Position numbers and translations under genes: made by a program. A DNA stretch of 64,000 nt from the NCBI GenBank assembly GCA_035712985.1, contig DASTAE010000255.1, positions 51,012 through 115,011 on the forward strand. The letters are read 5' to 3'. The notes beneath the pieces are model-generated. The model did no database searches, had not been told where the DNA came from, and saw only the letters and a program-made list of their open reading frames with translations. Of this stretch, positions 33,167-41,504 are shown piece by piece (the first letter of the stretch is position 1; each line of letters starts with the position of its first letter). Source of the stretch: Actinospica sp035712985. GTDB lineage: Bacteria > Actinomycetota > Actinomycetes > Streptomycetales > Catenulisporaceae.

Positions 33167-33972
33167 GCGCGGTGCGCGGCAAGGTCACCTTCATCGGCGC
33201 GGGTCCCGGCGCGGCCGATCTGATCACCCTGCGCGGCGCGCGGGCGATCGGGGCGGCGGACATCGTGATCTGGGCGTCGAGCCTGGTGCAGGAGGAGATC
33301 CTGGAGCACGCGCGGCCGGACGCGGTGGTCGTCGACTCGGCCGCCCTGCCGATCGAGGGCGTGCTGCCGTACTACGAGCAGGCCGCGCGCGAGGGTCTGC
33401 GGGTGGCGCGGGTGCATTCGGGCGATCCGGCCTTGTGGGGCGCGATCCAGGAGCAGTTGGAGCGCGCGCACGGGCTCGGGCTCGAAACCGAGGTCGTGCC
33501 GGGGGTGTCCGCGTTCTCAGCGGTGGCGGCGCTGGCCCAGCGCGAGCTGACCGTTCCCGAGGTCGCGCAGTCCGTCATCCTCACCCGGTTGGAGGGCGGC
33601 AAGACGCCGATGCCGCCGGGGGAGACGATCCGCTCCTTCGCCGCGCACGGCACGACGATGGCCGTCTTCCTGTCCGCCGCGCGCTGCGGGCAGTTGGCGG
33701 CGGAGCTGCTCGCGGGCGGGTACGAGCCGGACACGCCGGTGATCGTGGCCTCGCGGGCGACCTGGCCGGATGAGGAGATCGTGCAGTGCACGGTCGGCAC
33801 GATGGCGGAGACCGTGAAGGCGCGGAAGCTGTGGAAGCACACGCTGTTCCTGATCGGTCCGGCGCTGGGCTCCTCGGGAACGCGCTCGCACCTGTATCAC
33901 CCCGGCCATTTCCACGAGCATCGGCGGGCGGACCCCGAGGCCAGGCGTGCCCTTAAGCTGTCAAGACCATGA
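33163..33972 (+). CDS. cobM: Precorrin-4 C11-methyltransferase
   Basis: A 269-residue methylase: VTFIGAGPGAADLITLRGARAI, WASSLVQEEIL, HSGDPALWGAIQEQ and PGVSAFSAVAALAQRELTVPEV are characteristic of CobM/CbiF. It methylates C11 after ring contraction. GTG start overlapping cobI, stop overlapping cbiD (ATGA). The C-terminus carries a short His-containing extension (YHPGHFHEHRR), normal for the family. Confidence 0.93.
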   Translation: MSAVRGKVTFIGAGPGAADLITLRGARAIGAADIVIWASSLVQEEILEHARPDAVVVDSAALPIEGVLPYYEQAAREGLRVARVHSGDPALWGAIQEQLERAHGLGLETEVVPGVSAFSAVAALAQRELTVPEVAQSVILTRLEGGKTPMPPGETIRSFAAHGTTMAVFLSAARCGQLAAELLAGGYEPDTPVIVASRATWPDEEIVQCTVGTMAETVKARKLWKHTLFLIGPALGSSGTRSHLYHPGHFHEHRRADPEARRALKLSRP

Positions 33973-35174
33973 GTGACCTCCGCGAGCCCGACCTGCCGCG
34001 CACGATGAAGGAGCGTGCGGGGAAGGCGCTGCGTTCGGGCTGGACGACGGGGTCGTGCGCGTCGGCGGCGGCGAAGGCGGCAGTGCTCGCGTTGGCCACC
34101 GGTGATCCGCAGCCGGAGGTGGAGATCGCGCTGCCGGGCAAGGACGGCGCGTGGTCGCAGCGGGTGCGCTTCGCCGTGGAGCGCTGCGAACCGGGTGCCG
34201 AGCGAGCCGAGGCCGTCGTGGTCAAGGACGCGGGTGACGATCCTGATGTGACGCACGGCGCGCATCTGACGGCGACGGCGTCCTGGCGCGCGGTCCCGGG
34301 GATCGAGCTCGACGGCGGCGTGGGCGTCGGCGTGGTGACCAAGCCGGGGCTCGGCCTGGAGGTCGGCGGTCCGGCGATCAATCCGGTGCCGCGCGCGATG
34401 ATCGCCCGCGCGGTGGGCGAGGCGGTGGACCTGGAGGCGCGCGGCGTGCGCGTGGTCATCTCCGTGCCCGAGGGCGAGGTGATGGCCCGCAAGACGACGA
34501 ACCGGCGCCTCGGGATCATCGGCGGGATCTCGATCCTGGGCACGACGGGGATCGTGCGGCCGTTCTCGACGGCGGCGTGGCGGGCGTCGGTGGAGCAGGC
34601 GGTGAGCGTGCTGGCCGCCCAGGCGGTCGAGGCGGGGGCGAAGGGCGACGCGACGCTGGTGCTGTGCACGGGCGGCCGCACGGAGAAGGGCGCGATGGCG
34701 CTGCTGCCGCACCTTTCCGAGGTGAGCTTCGTCGAGGTGGGCGATTTCACCGGCGCCGCGCTGCGCCGCTGTGTGGAGCAGGGCGTGCGCGAGGTGGTGT
34801 TCGTCGGGATGATCGGGAAGCTGACGAAGCTGGCCGCGGGCGTCCTGATGACGCACTACACGCGTTCGGCCGTGGACACCGAGGTGCTCGCGGAGATCAC
34901 GACACGCGCGTTTCCGGAAAACCCGGAACTCGGGGCCCGCGTACGGTTAGCTAATACCGCACGGCACGTATACGAACTCTGGGATGCTTCCAATGTTCTG
35001 CCCGCTTGCGCGGACGCGCTGTGCGAGCAGGTCGCGCGGGTGCTTGAGCGCTTCGCGCAGGTGGAATGCGACGGGGCCGTGCGGGCCCGGGTGGCGCTCG
35101 TCGACTTCACCGGAACGGTGCTGGTCGGCTCGAGTGCGGAATGGGCAGAGGGTGGGGACGCGCGGCATGGGTGA
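33969..35174 (+). CDS. cbiD: Cobalt-precorrin-5B C1-methyltransferase
   Basis: A 401-residue CbiD: RSGWTTGSCASAAAKAA at the N-terminus, GDDPDVTHGA, KPGLGLEVGGPAINPVP, and MIGKLTKLAAGVLMTHYTRS are diagnostic. It belongs to the anaerobic-type route and methylates C1. Codon 327 is TTA (34947-34949), inside a patch of rare codons at 34941-35000 (GTA, TTA, GCT, AAT, GCA); TTA is the rarest codon in such genomes. The 3' end overlaps the next gene by 8 bp. Confidence 0.94.
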   Translation: MSDLREPDLPRTMKERAGKALRSGWTTGSCASAAAKAAVLALATGDPQPEVEIALPGKDGAWSQRVRFAVERCEPGAERAEAVVVKDAGDDPDVTHGAHLTATASWRAVPGIELDGGVGVGVVTKPGLGLEVGGPAINPVPRAMIARAVGEAVDLEARGVRVVISVPEGEVMARKTTNRRLGIIGGISILGTTGIVRPFSTAAWRASVEQAVSVLAAQAVEAGAKGDATLVLCTGGRTEKGAMALLPHLSEVSFVEVGDFTGAALRRCVEQGVREVVFVGMIGKLTKLAAGVLMTHYTRSAVDTEVLAEITTRAFPENPELGARVRLANTARHVYELWDASNVLPACADALCEQVARVLERFAQVECDGAVRARVALVDFTGTVLVGSSAEWAEGGDARHG

Positions 35175-36423
35175 GCTCACGGTCGTTGGATATTCGGGTG
35201 CTGATTTAGGTGAGGACGCGCTGGCGGTGCTGGCCTCGGCGACCCTGGTGGTCGGCGGGGCGCGGCATCTGGCGGCGAAGGCGGTGCCGATCCCCCCGGG
35301 GGTGCGCACGATCCCCGTCGGCGCGCTGGAGCCGGCGCTGGAGGCGCTGGCCGCGCACGACGGGAACGCGGTGGTCGTGGCGTCGGGGGATCCCGGCTTC
35401 TTCGGCATCGTGCGGCGGCTGCGGGCCGGCGGCCTCGAGGTCGCCCGGGTGATCCCGGCGGTGTCCTCGGTGGCGGCGGCGTTCTCCGCGGTGCGGCTGG
35501 ACTGGGACGACGCCGCGGTGGTCTCGGCGCACGGCGGTTCCGGCGGTTCGACCAGGACGCTGCGACGCGCGGTGAACGCGTGCCTGGCGCATCCCAAGGT
35601 CGCGGTGCTCACCGGGCCGCACGCCAGGCCGCGCGACCTGGCGAAGTCGCTGCTCGCCGCGGGCCTCAAGCCGAGCGACCGGGTCGTCTGGATCGCGGAG
35701 CGGCTCGGCACGGACCAGGAGCGGGTGCTCTCCTACAATCTCGCCGAGGCCGCGCAGGTCAGGGCCGAGGAGCCGAACGTGGCGCTGTTCCTCGCGCCGA
35801 TCCCGGCGCGCGATTCGGCCGGCTGGCTGGCCGGGGCGCGGGCCGGCGGGGTGACGGCGACCGACGCGTCGTCGTTCGTGCCGCTGCCCGACGAGGCCTT
35901 CGAGCACCGGGACGGTCAGATCACGAAGATGGAGACGCGCACCCTGGTCGTCTCGCTGCTGGGTCCGAAGTTCGGCCAGCTGATCTGGGATCTGGGCGCG
36001 GGCTCGGGTTCGGTCGGCATCGAGTGCGCGCGGCGCGGCGCGGCCGTGCTGTCGGTGGAGCGGGACGCGCAGTCCTGCGAACGCATCAGGCGTAACGCTG
36101 CTAAGCACGGCGGCACAGGACTATATATATGTGCGGGCGACGCGGCGGACCACGCGGCGCGGCTGCCGGACCCGGACGCGGTGTTCATCGGCGGCGGCGG
36201 GGTGGACGTGCTGCGCGTGGTGCTGGACCGTCGTCCGCCGCGGCTGGTGGCGACGTTCGCGTCGCTGGAGCGCGCGAGCGCCGTGCTGCCGCATCTGGCG
36301 AGCCACGGCTACAAGGCCGAGGGGATTCTGCAGCAGGCCTCGCGTTTCGCTCCGCTGCCGGACGGCACGCACCGTCTCGCGGCGCAGAACCCTGTCTTCA
36401 TCGTGTGGGGTGAACTGCTGTGA
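35167..36423 (+). CDS. cbiET: Precorrin-6Y methylase/decarboxylase CbiET, copy 1
   Basis: A 418-residue fusion of CbiE (C5-methylase, about residues 1-205) and CbiT (C15-methylase with C12 side-chain decarboxylation, about residues 230-418), equal to CobL. CbiE: VVASGDPGFFGIV and IPAVSSVAAAFSAV. CbiT: IWDLGAGSGSVGIECAR and PDAVFIGGGG. Codon 14 is TTA (35206-35208). Codons 319-322 are the rare run CTA-TAT-ATA-TGT (36121-36132). A second copy lies at 39741. The CbiE glycine-rich start is altered (VVGYSGADL), as in other actinomycete members. Confidence 0.93.
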   Translation: MGELTVVGYSGADLGEDALAVLASATLVVGGARHLAAKAVPIPPGVRTIPVGALEPALEALAAHDGNAVVVASGDPGFFGIVRRLRAGGLEVARVIPAVSSVAAAFSAVRLDWDDAAVVSAHGGSGGSTRTLRRAVNACLAHPKVAVLTGPHARPRDLAKSLLAAGLKPSDRVVWIAERLGTDQERVLSYNLAEAAQVRAEEPNVALFLAPIPARDSAGWLAGARAGGVTATDASSFVPLPDEAFEHRDGQITKMETRTLVVSLLGPKFGQLIWDLGAGSGSVGIECARRGAAVLSVERDAQSCERIRRNAAKHGGTGLYICAGDAADHAARLPDPDAVFIGGGGVDVLRVVLDRRPPRLVATFASLERASAVLPHLASHGYKAEGILQQASRFAPLPDGTHRLAAQNPVFIVWGELL

Positions 36424-37955
36424 CCCGGATCGGCTGCATCGCCGCGACCGATTCCGGTCGCGAGGCGGCGGCGTACCTCAGGGCCCTGTGGCCGGACGAG
36501 GTCGTGGTCGTCGAGGAGGGCTCGGTCGCGGACGCGTTGCGCGCCGCGTTCCGGGACTGCGATGCGGTCGTGTCGTTCCTGGCGACGGGCGCGACGGTGC
36601 GGATCCTGGCCCCGCTGCTCGGGCACAAGACGACGGACGCGCCGGTGGTGTGCGTGGACGAGGGCCGGCGCTTCGCGATCGCGCTGCTCGGCGGGCACTA
36701 CGGGGCGAACGACCTGGCGCGCAGGGTCGCGGCGGCGATCGGCGGCGAGCCGGTGATCAGCAACGCCCGGGACGCCGAGGGGATCAGGCCGCTGTCGCCA
36801 CCGCCCCGCGCGCGTCGCGGCAGGATCGTGGTGGGCGTCGGGGCCTCGCGCGGGGTGAGCGCCGAGGAGGTGCTCGAGACGGTGGACGCCGCGCTCGCCG
36901 AGGCCGGGCTGCGGCCTGGCGACGTCTCCGCGCTGGCGACCGTGGACCTGAAGGCCGACGAGCCGGGCATTCTCGAGGCAGCGCGGTCGCGCGGCTGGCC
37001 GCTGGTCTGCCGTCCGGCGGAGCTGCTGGCCGGGATCGCGGTGCCGAACCCGTCCGAGATCGTGCGCGCGGCCGCGGGGACCCCGTCGGTCGCCGAGGCC
37101 GCCGCGCTGTGTGAACCCGGCCGTGGGCCGGGACGTCTGCTGGTGCACAAGAGGAAATCCGTGAGGGAGTACCCGATGGCGACCGCCGCCGTGGCCGAGC
37201 ACACCGACCAGCGCGACCGGGGCCGGCTCGCCGTCATCGGCCTCGGTCCAGGGGCCAGGGACCTGACCGCGCCGCGCGCGCTCGCCGAGCTGCGCGCCGC
37301 CGAGATCGTCGTCGGCCTCGACCAGTACGTGGAGCAGATCAGGGACGTGCTCGGCCCGGACACGCGGATCGAGGCGACCGGCCTCGGCGCGGAGGAGCAG
37401 CGGGCCCGCAGCGCCGTGGACCTCGCGCGCGCCGGGCACCGGGTGGCGCTGATCGGCTCGGGCGACGCGGGCGTGTATGCGATGGCGTCCCCGGCGCTGG
37501 ACCACGCGGAGACCGCGGAGATCGACGTGGTCTGCGTCCCGGGGATCACGGCGGCGACCACGGCCTCGAACGTGCTCGGCGCGCCGCTCGGGCACGACCA
37601 CTGCTCGATCTCGCTGTCGGACCTGCACACGCCGTGGCCCGCGATCGAGCGGCGAGTGCGCGCGGCGGCCGAGGGCGACTTCGTGGTCAGCTTCTACAAC
37701 CCGCGCTCGGCCAAGCGCGACTGGCAGCTGCCCAAGGCCCTGGCGATCCTCGCCGGGCAGCGGCCCGCCGAGACGCCGATCGGCTGGGTGCGCAACGCCG
37801 GGCGCGCCGACGAGACGCACGGGCTGACGACCCTCGCGGAGTTCGATCCGCAGGTGGTCGACATGTACACGACGGTGATCGTCGGCTGCTCGCAGTCGCG
37901 GATCGTCGCCGGGCGCTTCGTCACCCCGCGCGGCTACCGGTGGGCGCAGGCGTGA
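36420..37955 (+). CDS. cbiG-cobJ: CbiG-CobJ fusion: cobalt-precorrin-5A hydrolase and precorrin-3B C17-methyltransferase
   Basis: A 511-residue bifunctional protein. Residues 1-120 are the CbiG N-terminal domain (GCIAATDSGREAA, FLATGATVRILAPLL, LLGGHYGANDLAR); 135-240 the CbiG C-terminal domain (VVGVGASRGVSAEEVL, TVDLKADEPG). Residues 265-511 are CobJ/CbiH (AVIGLGPGARDLTAPRAL, GSGDAGVYAMASPALD, LSDLHTPWPAIERR, VSFYNPRSAKRDWQL). The CbiG middle part is short. CobJ performs C17 methylation with ring contraction; CbiG opens the delta-lactone. The fusion fits the absence of cobG. ATGA overlap with cbiET. Confidence 0.93.
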   Translation: MTRIGCIAATDSGREAAAYLRALWPDEVVVVEEGSVADALRAAFRDCDAVVSFLATGATVRILAPLLGHKTTDAPVVCVDEGRRFAIALLGGHYGANDLARRVAAAIGGEPVISNARDAEGIRPLSPPPRARRGRIVVGVGASRGVSAEEVLETVDAALAEAGLRPGDVSALATVDLKADEPGILEAARSRGWPLVCRPAELLAGIAVPNPSEIVRAAAGTPSVAEAAALCEPGRGPGRLLVHKRKSVREYPMATAAVAEHTDQRDRGRLAVIGLGPGARDLTAPRALAELRAAEIVVGLDQYVEQIRDVLGPDTRIEATGLGAEEQRARSAVDLARAGHRVALIGSGDAGVYAMASPALDHAETAEIDVVCVPGITAATTASNVLGAPLGHDHCSISLSDLHTPWPAIERRVRAAAEGDFVVSFYNPRSAKRDWQLPKALAILAGQRPAETPIGWVRNAGRADETHGLTTLAEFDPQVVDMYTTVIVGCSQSRIVAGRFVTPRGYRWAQA

Positions 37956-38137
37956 GCGGGCTGGTCGCCGAGGTCGGCGCGTGCCAGGGCTGCGGGGCGT
38001 GCCTGCTCACCTGCCCCGAGCACGCGATCCGGCCGGTCGGCGGCGGATTGGTCGTGCTGGCCGAGAGATGCACCGGGTGCACGCAGTGCGTGGAGGTCTG
38101 CCCGGTGGACGCCATTGAAATGAAAGCAACCCAGTGA
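37952..38137 (+). CDS. 2[4Fe-4S] ferredoxin within the cob operon
   Basis: A 61-residue bacterial ferredoxin with two complete CxxCxxCxxxCP clusters: Cys11, 14, 17, 21 and Cys40, 43, 46, 50. GTG start overlaps the cobJ stop (GTGA) and the stop overlaps the cobH ATG (ATGA), so it is a true member of the operon. It may feed electrons to a corrin-ring or cobalt reduction step; this is inferred from position only. Confidence 0.9.
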   Translation: MSGLVAEVGACQGCGACLLTCPEHAIRPVGGGLVVLAERCTGCTQCVEVCPVDAIEMKATQ

Positions 38138-38748
38138 ACAGAGTCGTCCACCCGATCGAGCAGGAGTCCTACGCGATCCTGCGCGGGCAGCTCGCCGCCC
38201 GCTATCCGGCCGCGGCCGAACGGCCCCCGCTGGCCCGGGCCGTGCTGGAGCGCGTCGTGCACGCCAGCGCCGACCTCGAATACGCCGAGGACCTCGTCCT
38301 GCCGGAGGTCGCAGTGCTCGAAGCCGCGGTCAAGGCGCTGCGCGACGGGGCGCCGGTGGTGGCGGACGTGGCGATGGTCGCGGCCGGGATCACCCGCCGT
38401 CAGACCCTGTGCCGGATCACGGATCCGCGCGCGGCCGAGCTCGCCGGGGACACCGGGATCACCCGCTCCGCCGCCGCGCTGCGGCTCGCGGCCGAGGAGG
38501 CGGGGCCCGGCGCGGTGTACGTCGTCGGCTGCGCGCCGACCGCGCTGTTCGAGCTGATCGAGCGCGCGGAGACCTACGAGCCGCTGCTCGTGCTCGGCCT
38601 GCCGGTCGGGTTCGTCGGCGCCACCGAATCGAAGCAGGCGCTGCGCGAGAGCGGGCTGCCCGCGGTGAGCAACGTCTCCGGCAAGGGCGGTTCCGCCGTC
38701 GCCGCCGCCGCGCTCAACGCGCTGCTCTACTGGGAGGACCTCGCATGA
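38134..38748 (+). CDS. cobH: Precorrin-8X methylmutase
   Basis: A 204-residue CobH/CbiC that moves the methyl group from C11 to C12, giving (hydrogeno)byrinic acid. The catalytic His is His43 (ERVVHASAD). Further matches: DVAMVAAGITRR, GNAPTALF-like segment seen here as GCAPTALFEL, and GLPVGFVGATESK. Length is typical. ATGA overlaps at both ends. Confidence 0.95.
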   Translation: MNRVVHPIEQESYAILRGQLAARYPAAAERPPLARAVLERVVHASADLEYAEDLVLPEVAVLEAAVKALRDGAPVVADVAMVAAGITRRQTLCRITDPRAAELAGDTGITRSAAALRLAAEEAGPGAVYVVGCAPTALFELIERAETYEPLLVLGLPVGFVGATESKQALRESGLPAVSNVSGKGGSAVAAAALNALLYWEDLA

Positions 38749-39731
38749 GCGCTCTGCTGATCGTCGGGCACGGCACCCGGGACGACGAGGGCGCCGAGGA
38801 GTTCCGGAGGTTCGTCGGCCGCGTGGAGGCGCGCGCGGTCGGGCGCGGGGCGGCCGACGCCGTGGCCGGCGGGTTCATCGAGCTCTCGCCGCCGCCGCTC
38901 AAGGACGCCGTCTCCGGTCTGGTCGAGGCGGGGCACCGGGATCTGACGGCGGTTCCGCTGATCCTGCTGGCCGCGGGGCACGCGAAGGGCGACATCCCGG
39001 CGGCGCTGGCCCGCGAGCGCGAGCGGCACCCGGGGGTGCGCACGAAGTACGCGCGGCCGCTCGGCCCGCACCCGGTGGTCCTGGACCTGCTGCGCGCCCG
39101 GCTCGCGGCCGCCCCGCCCGCCGACGCGGTGCTGCTGGTCGGACGCGGCACCACCGACCCGGACGCCAACGCCGACCTGTACCGCGCGGCGCGGCTGCTG
39201 TGGGAGACGACACGGGAACTGGGGGTGCGTCAGGTCGAGGCCGCGTTCGTGTCCCTGGCCGAGCCCTCGGTGCCGCAGGGCCTTGACCGGCTGCGGGCGC
39301 TCGGCGCCGAGCGCGTGGCCGTGCTGCCGTTCTTCCTGTTCCCCGGGATCCTGCCGACCCGGATCCAGACGCAGGTCGCGCAGTACGAGGGGATCGAGGC
39401 GGCCGTCGCGGACGTCATCGGGGACTGCGACGAGCTCGCCGACCTCGTCGTCGAGCGCTACCTCGAGGCGGACGGACGCTCCGGTGCCCCGGCCGGGATG
39501 AACTGCGACGCCTGCGTCTACCGGATCGCGATGCCCGGCTTCGAGGCGCGCGTCGGGCAGGAGCAGCGCCCGCACGACCACCCGGACGACCCCTCGCACC
39601 AGCACGACCACCACCACGACCATCACCACCACCAGCACCACGCGCACCCGCCGCAGCGGCCGGGCGCCCGTTCCGTCCAGGAAACGCGGCTTTCCCGCCC
39701 GGTCGGCCCGCCGCCGCCCTCCGTGGGATGA
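38745..39731 (+). CDS. cbiX: Sirohydrochlorin chelatase CbiX with MxCxxC and His-rich tail
   Basis: A 328-residue two-domain chelatase. N-terminal half: LLIVGHGTRDDEGAEEF and VPLILLAAGHAKGDIP; C-terminal half: LLVGRGTTDPDANAD and VLPFFLFPGILPTRI. It inserts cobalt (or iron for siroheme) into sirohydrochlorin. Met252-Asn-Cys254-Asp-Ala-Cys257 is an exact MxCxxC, known to hold an Fe-S cluster in Bacillus CbiX. Residues about 278-305 are mostly His and Asp, likely a metal-storing tail. The final 20 residues are Pro-rich. It is coupled to cobH (ATGA). Confidence 0.92.
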   Translation: MSALLIVGHGTRDDEGAEEFRRFVGRVEARAVGRGAADAVAGGFIELSPPPLKDAVSGLVEAGHRDLTAVPLILLAAGHAKGDIPAALARERERHPGVRTKYARPLGPHPVVLDLLRARLAAAPPADAVLLVGRGTTDPDANADLYRAARLLWETTRELGVRQVEAAFVSLAEPSVPQGLDRLRALGAERVAVLPFFLFPGILPTRIQTQVAQYEGIEAAVADVIGDCDELADLVVERYLEADGRSGAPAGMNCDACVYRIAMPGFEARVGQEQRPHDHPDDPSHQHDHHHDHHHHQHHAHPPQRPGARSVQETRLSRPVGPPPPSVG

Positions 39732-39740
39732 TGGACTGAT

Positions 39741-41129
39741 ATGGCTACTGAGCAGGAGCACGGGCCGCGCGGTGCGTCCCCGGCCGCGACGCCGCGGGTG
39801 ACGGTGACGGTCCTCGGGTTCGACGGCTCCCCGCTGAGCCCGGCCGGGCGGCGCGCGCTGGACCAGGCCACCCTCGTCATCGGCAACATCCGCCACCTCG
39901 ACCTGCTCCCGGTCCCGGAGACCGCGCGCCGGATCTACATGGGCGGGCTCGGCGCCGCGCTCACCCGGCTCGCGCTGCACGACGGCCCGGCCGTCGTGGT
40001 GGCCTCGGGCGACCCCGGCTACTTCGGCGTGGTGCGGGCGCTGCGCGAGCAGGGCATGCGGGTCCGCACGATCCCCGCGGTGTCCTCGGTGGCCACCGCG
40101 TTCGGACGGATCGGGCTCGCCTGGGAGGACGCGTTCGTCGTCGCGGTCGATCCGCCGGCCGACGGCGTGGACGGCACCGGGAGCCGGGACGCGGGCAAGG
40201 TGCGCACCGGCGGGCGCGCGGCGAAGGACGGCGGCTTCGGCCGCGGCCCCGGCGCGACGCTGCGCGCGGCGGCGAACCTGTGCCGGGCCTACCCCAAGGT
40301 CGCGGTGATGTGCGGCGAGGGCGCGGGGCCGCGGGAGCTCGCGGTGGACCTGCTCGGCCCGGACAAGTCAGGGCCCGCACGCACCCTCGTGGTGGCGCAG
40401 CGGCTCGGCGAGCCCGAGGAGTCGGTCGAGTGGCTGAGCCTGGACGAGGCCGCGGAACGGCACATCTGGGGCGATCCGTGCATCGTGCTGTGCCTCGACG
40501 AGGCGCAGGTGCTCGCGCCCGGCGCCTCCGGGGCGGGCGCGGTGCCGGTCGCGGGCTGGGCCGGGCCGAGCGGCGGCTGGGCCTCGGCCGACAACGCGTT
40601 CGTGTACCGGTCGGGCCGGGTGCTGCCCGCCGAGGCCCGCGCCCTGGTGCTGGCCCGGCTGGCGCCGCGGCCCGGGACGCTGGTGTGGGACGTCGGCGCC
40701 GGATCCGGTTCGGTCGGCATCGAGTGCGCGAGGCTCGGCGCGGCGGTCGTGGCCGTGGAGCGGGACGCGGACTCGTGCGAGCGGATAGACCTGAACGCGA
40801 CGATGCATCAGGTGCGGCTGCGCGTGGTGCGCGGGCAGGCCCCGGAGGCGCTGCTCGACCTGCCGCAGCCGGACGCGGTGTTCCTCGGCGGCGGCGGACC
40901 CGACGTGGTGCGCGCGGTCACCGGCCGCGACCCGCGGATCGTCGTCGCGGCGACCACGGCGATCGACCGAGTCGCCGAGGTGAAGGCCGCGCTGCGCGGG
41001 GAGGGCAGGGAGCGGCGCCGCGTGGACGGCGCGCTGCTGCAGTCCTCGCGCCTGGTGTCGCTGCCCGGCGACGCCCACCGCTTCGCCGCGCAGGACCCGG
41101 TGTTCGTGCTCTGGAGCGAGCGCTCCTGA
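39741..41129 (+). CDS. cbiET: Precorrin-6Y methylase/decarboxylase CbiET, copy 2
   Basis: A 462-residue CbiE-CbiT fusion. CbiE: VTVLGFDGSPLSPAGRRAL, VVASGDPGYFGVV, IPAVSSVATAFGRI. CbiT: VWDVGAGSGSVGIECAR, VERDADSCERI, PDAVFLGGGGPDVV. The start VLGFDGSPL is closer to the usual actinomycete CobL than copy 1. It has a Gly/Asp-rich insertion at about residues 135-170 not present in copy 1. It begins 9 nt after cbiX without a clear ribosome binding site. Whether both copies are active is unknown. Confidence 0.92.
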   Translation: MATEQEHGPRGASPAATPRVTVTVLGFDGSPLSPAGRRALDQATLVIGNIRHLDLLPVPETARRIYMGGLGAALTRLALHDGPAVVVASGDPGYFGVVRALREQGMRVRTIPAVSSVATAFGRIGLAWEDAFVVAVDPPADGVDGTGSRDAGKVRTGGRAAKDGGFGRGPGATLRAAANLCRAYPKVAVMCGEGAGPRELAVDLLGPDKSGPARTLVVAQRLGEPEESVEWLSLDEAAERHIWGDPCIVLCLDEAQVLAPGASGAGAVPVAGWAGPSGGWASADNAFVYRSGRVLPAEARALVLARLAPRPGTLVWDVGAGSGSVGIECARLGAAVVAVERDADSCERIDLNATMHQVRLRVVRGQAPEALLDLPQPDAVFLGGGGPDVVRAVTGRDPRIVVAATTAIDRVAEVKAALRGEGRERRRVDGALLQSSRLVSLPGDAHRFAAQDPVFVLWSERS

Positions 41130-41504
41130 TGGAACCTCACCCTGAGAGCGACCGAGGAGTGGGGGCCGGGCACGCGGAGATTCGCGTGCGGATCCCGGCT
41201 GCTCCGGAAAGTCCCTTGTGCCCGAAAAGCCTTGCGCGCCAGGTCCTTCGGACGGGTGGCGTGCGTCACGCGTTCAGTCGGTTGACGCCTTCCCGGCGCC
41301 CGCGCACTGCCTGATACTGGGTGCCGCGCGCCTCCCGGGCGCTTCGTGCGGCGATGACGGCGGGCGCGCGTTCCGGGTAGGGTACGTGATCGCCGCGCGG
41401 TGGGCGCGCTCCGGGATCCGTCAGGTCCGCACGGATCCCGCGGGGGACAGGGCAACGGCCGGGATCGACGGCACGGCGCTGTGGACACGGAACGAGGAGG
41501 CACG
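41130..41504 (+). promoter_or_regulatory. Gene-free leader of the BluB-CobT gene with promoter and dyad
   Basis: 375 bases with no supportable gene. An ATGACG ... TAGGGT pair with 18-bp spacing ends near 41381, giving a leader of about 115 nt. Inside the leader is a perfect 10-bp inverted repeat (41412-41421 with 41431-41440, 9-nt loop), a possible operator or attenuator. A strong GAGGAGG ribosome binding site precedes the ATG at 41505. No cobalamin riboswitch is visible here. Confidence 0.5.

Noticed and set aside
36115..36135. AT-rich CTATATATAT stretch as an insertion or promoter
   Set aside because: It lies in frame within a conserved part of CbiT and encodes Leu-Tyr-Ile-Cys; no flanking repeats. 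Kept only as a rare-codon patch.
39570..39730. His-rich CbiX tail as a frameshift artefact
   Set aside because: The frame runs without interruption from the chelatase domain to a stop 9 nt before the next gene, and His-rich tails are known in this family.
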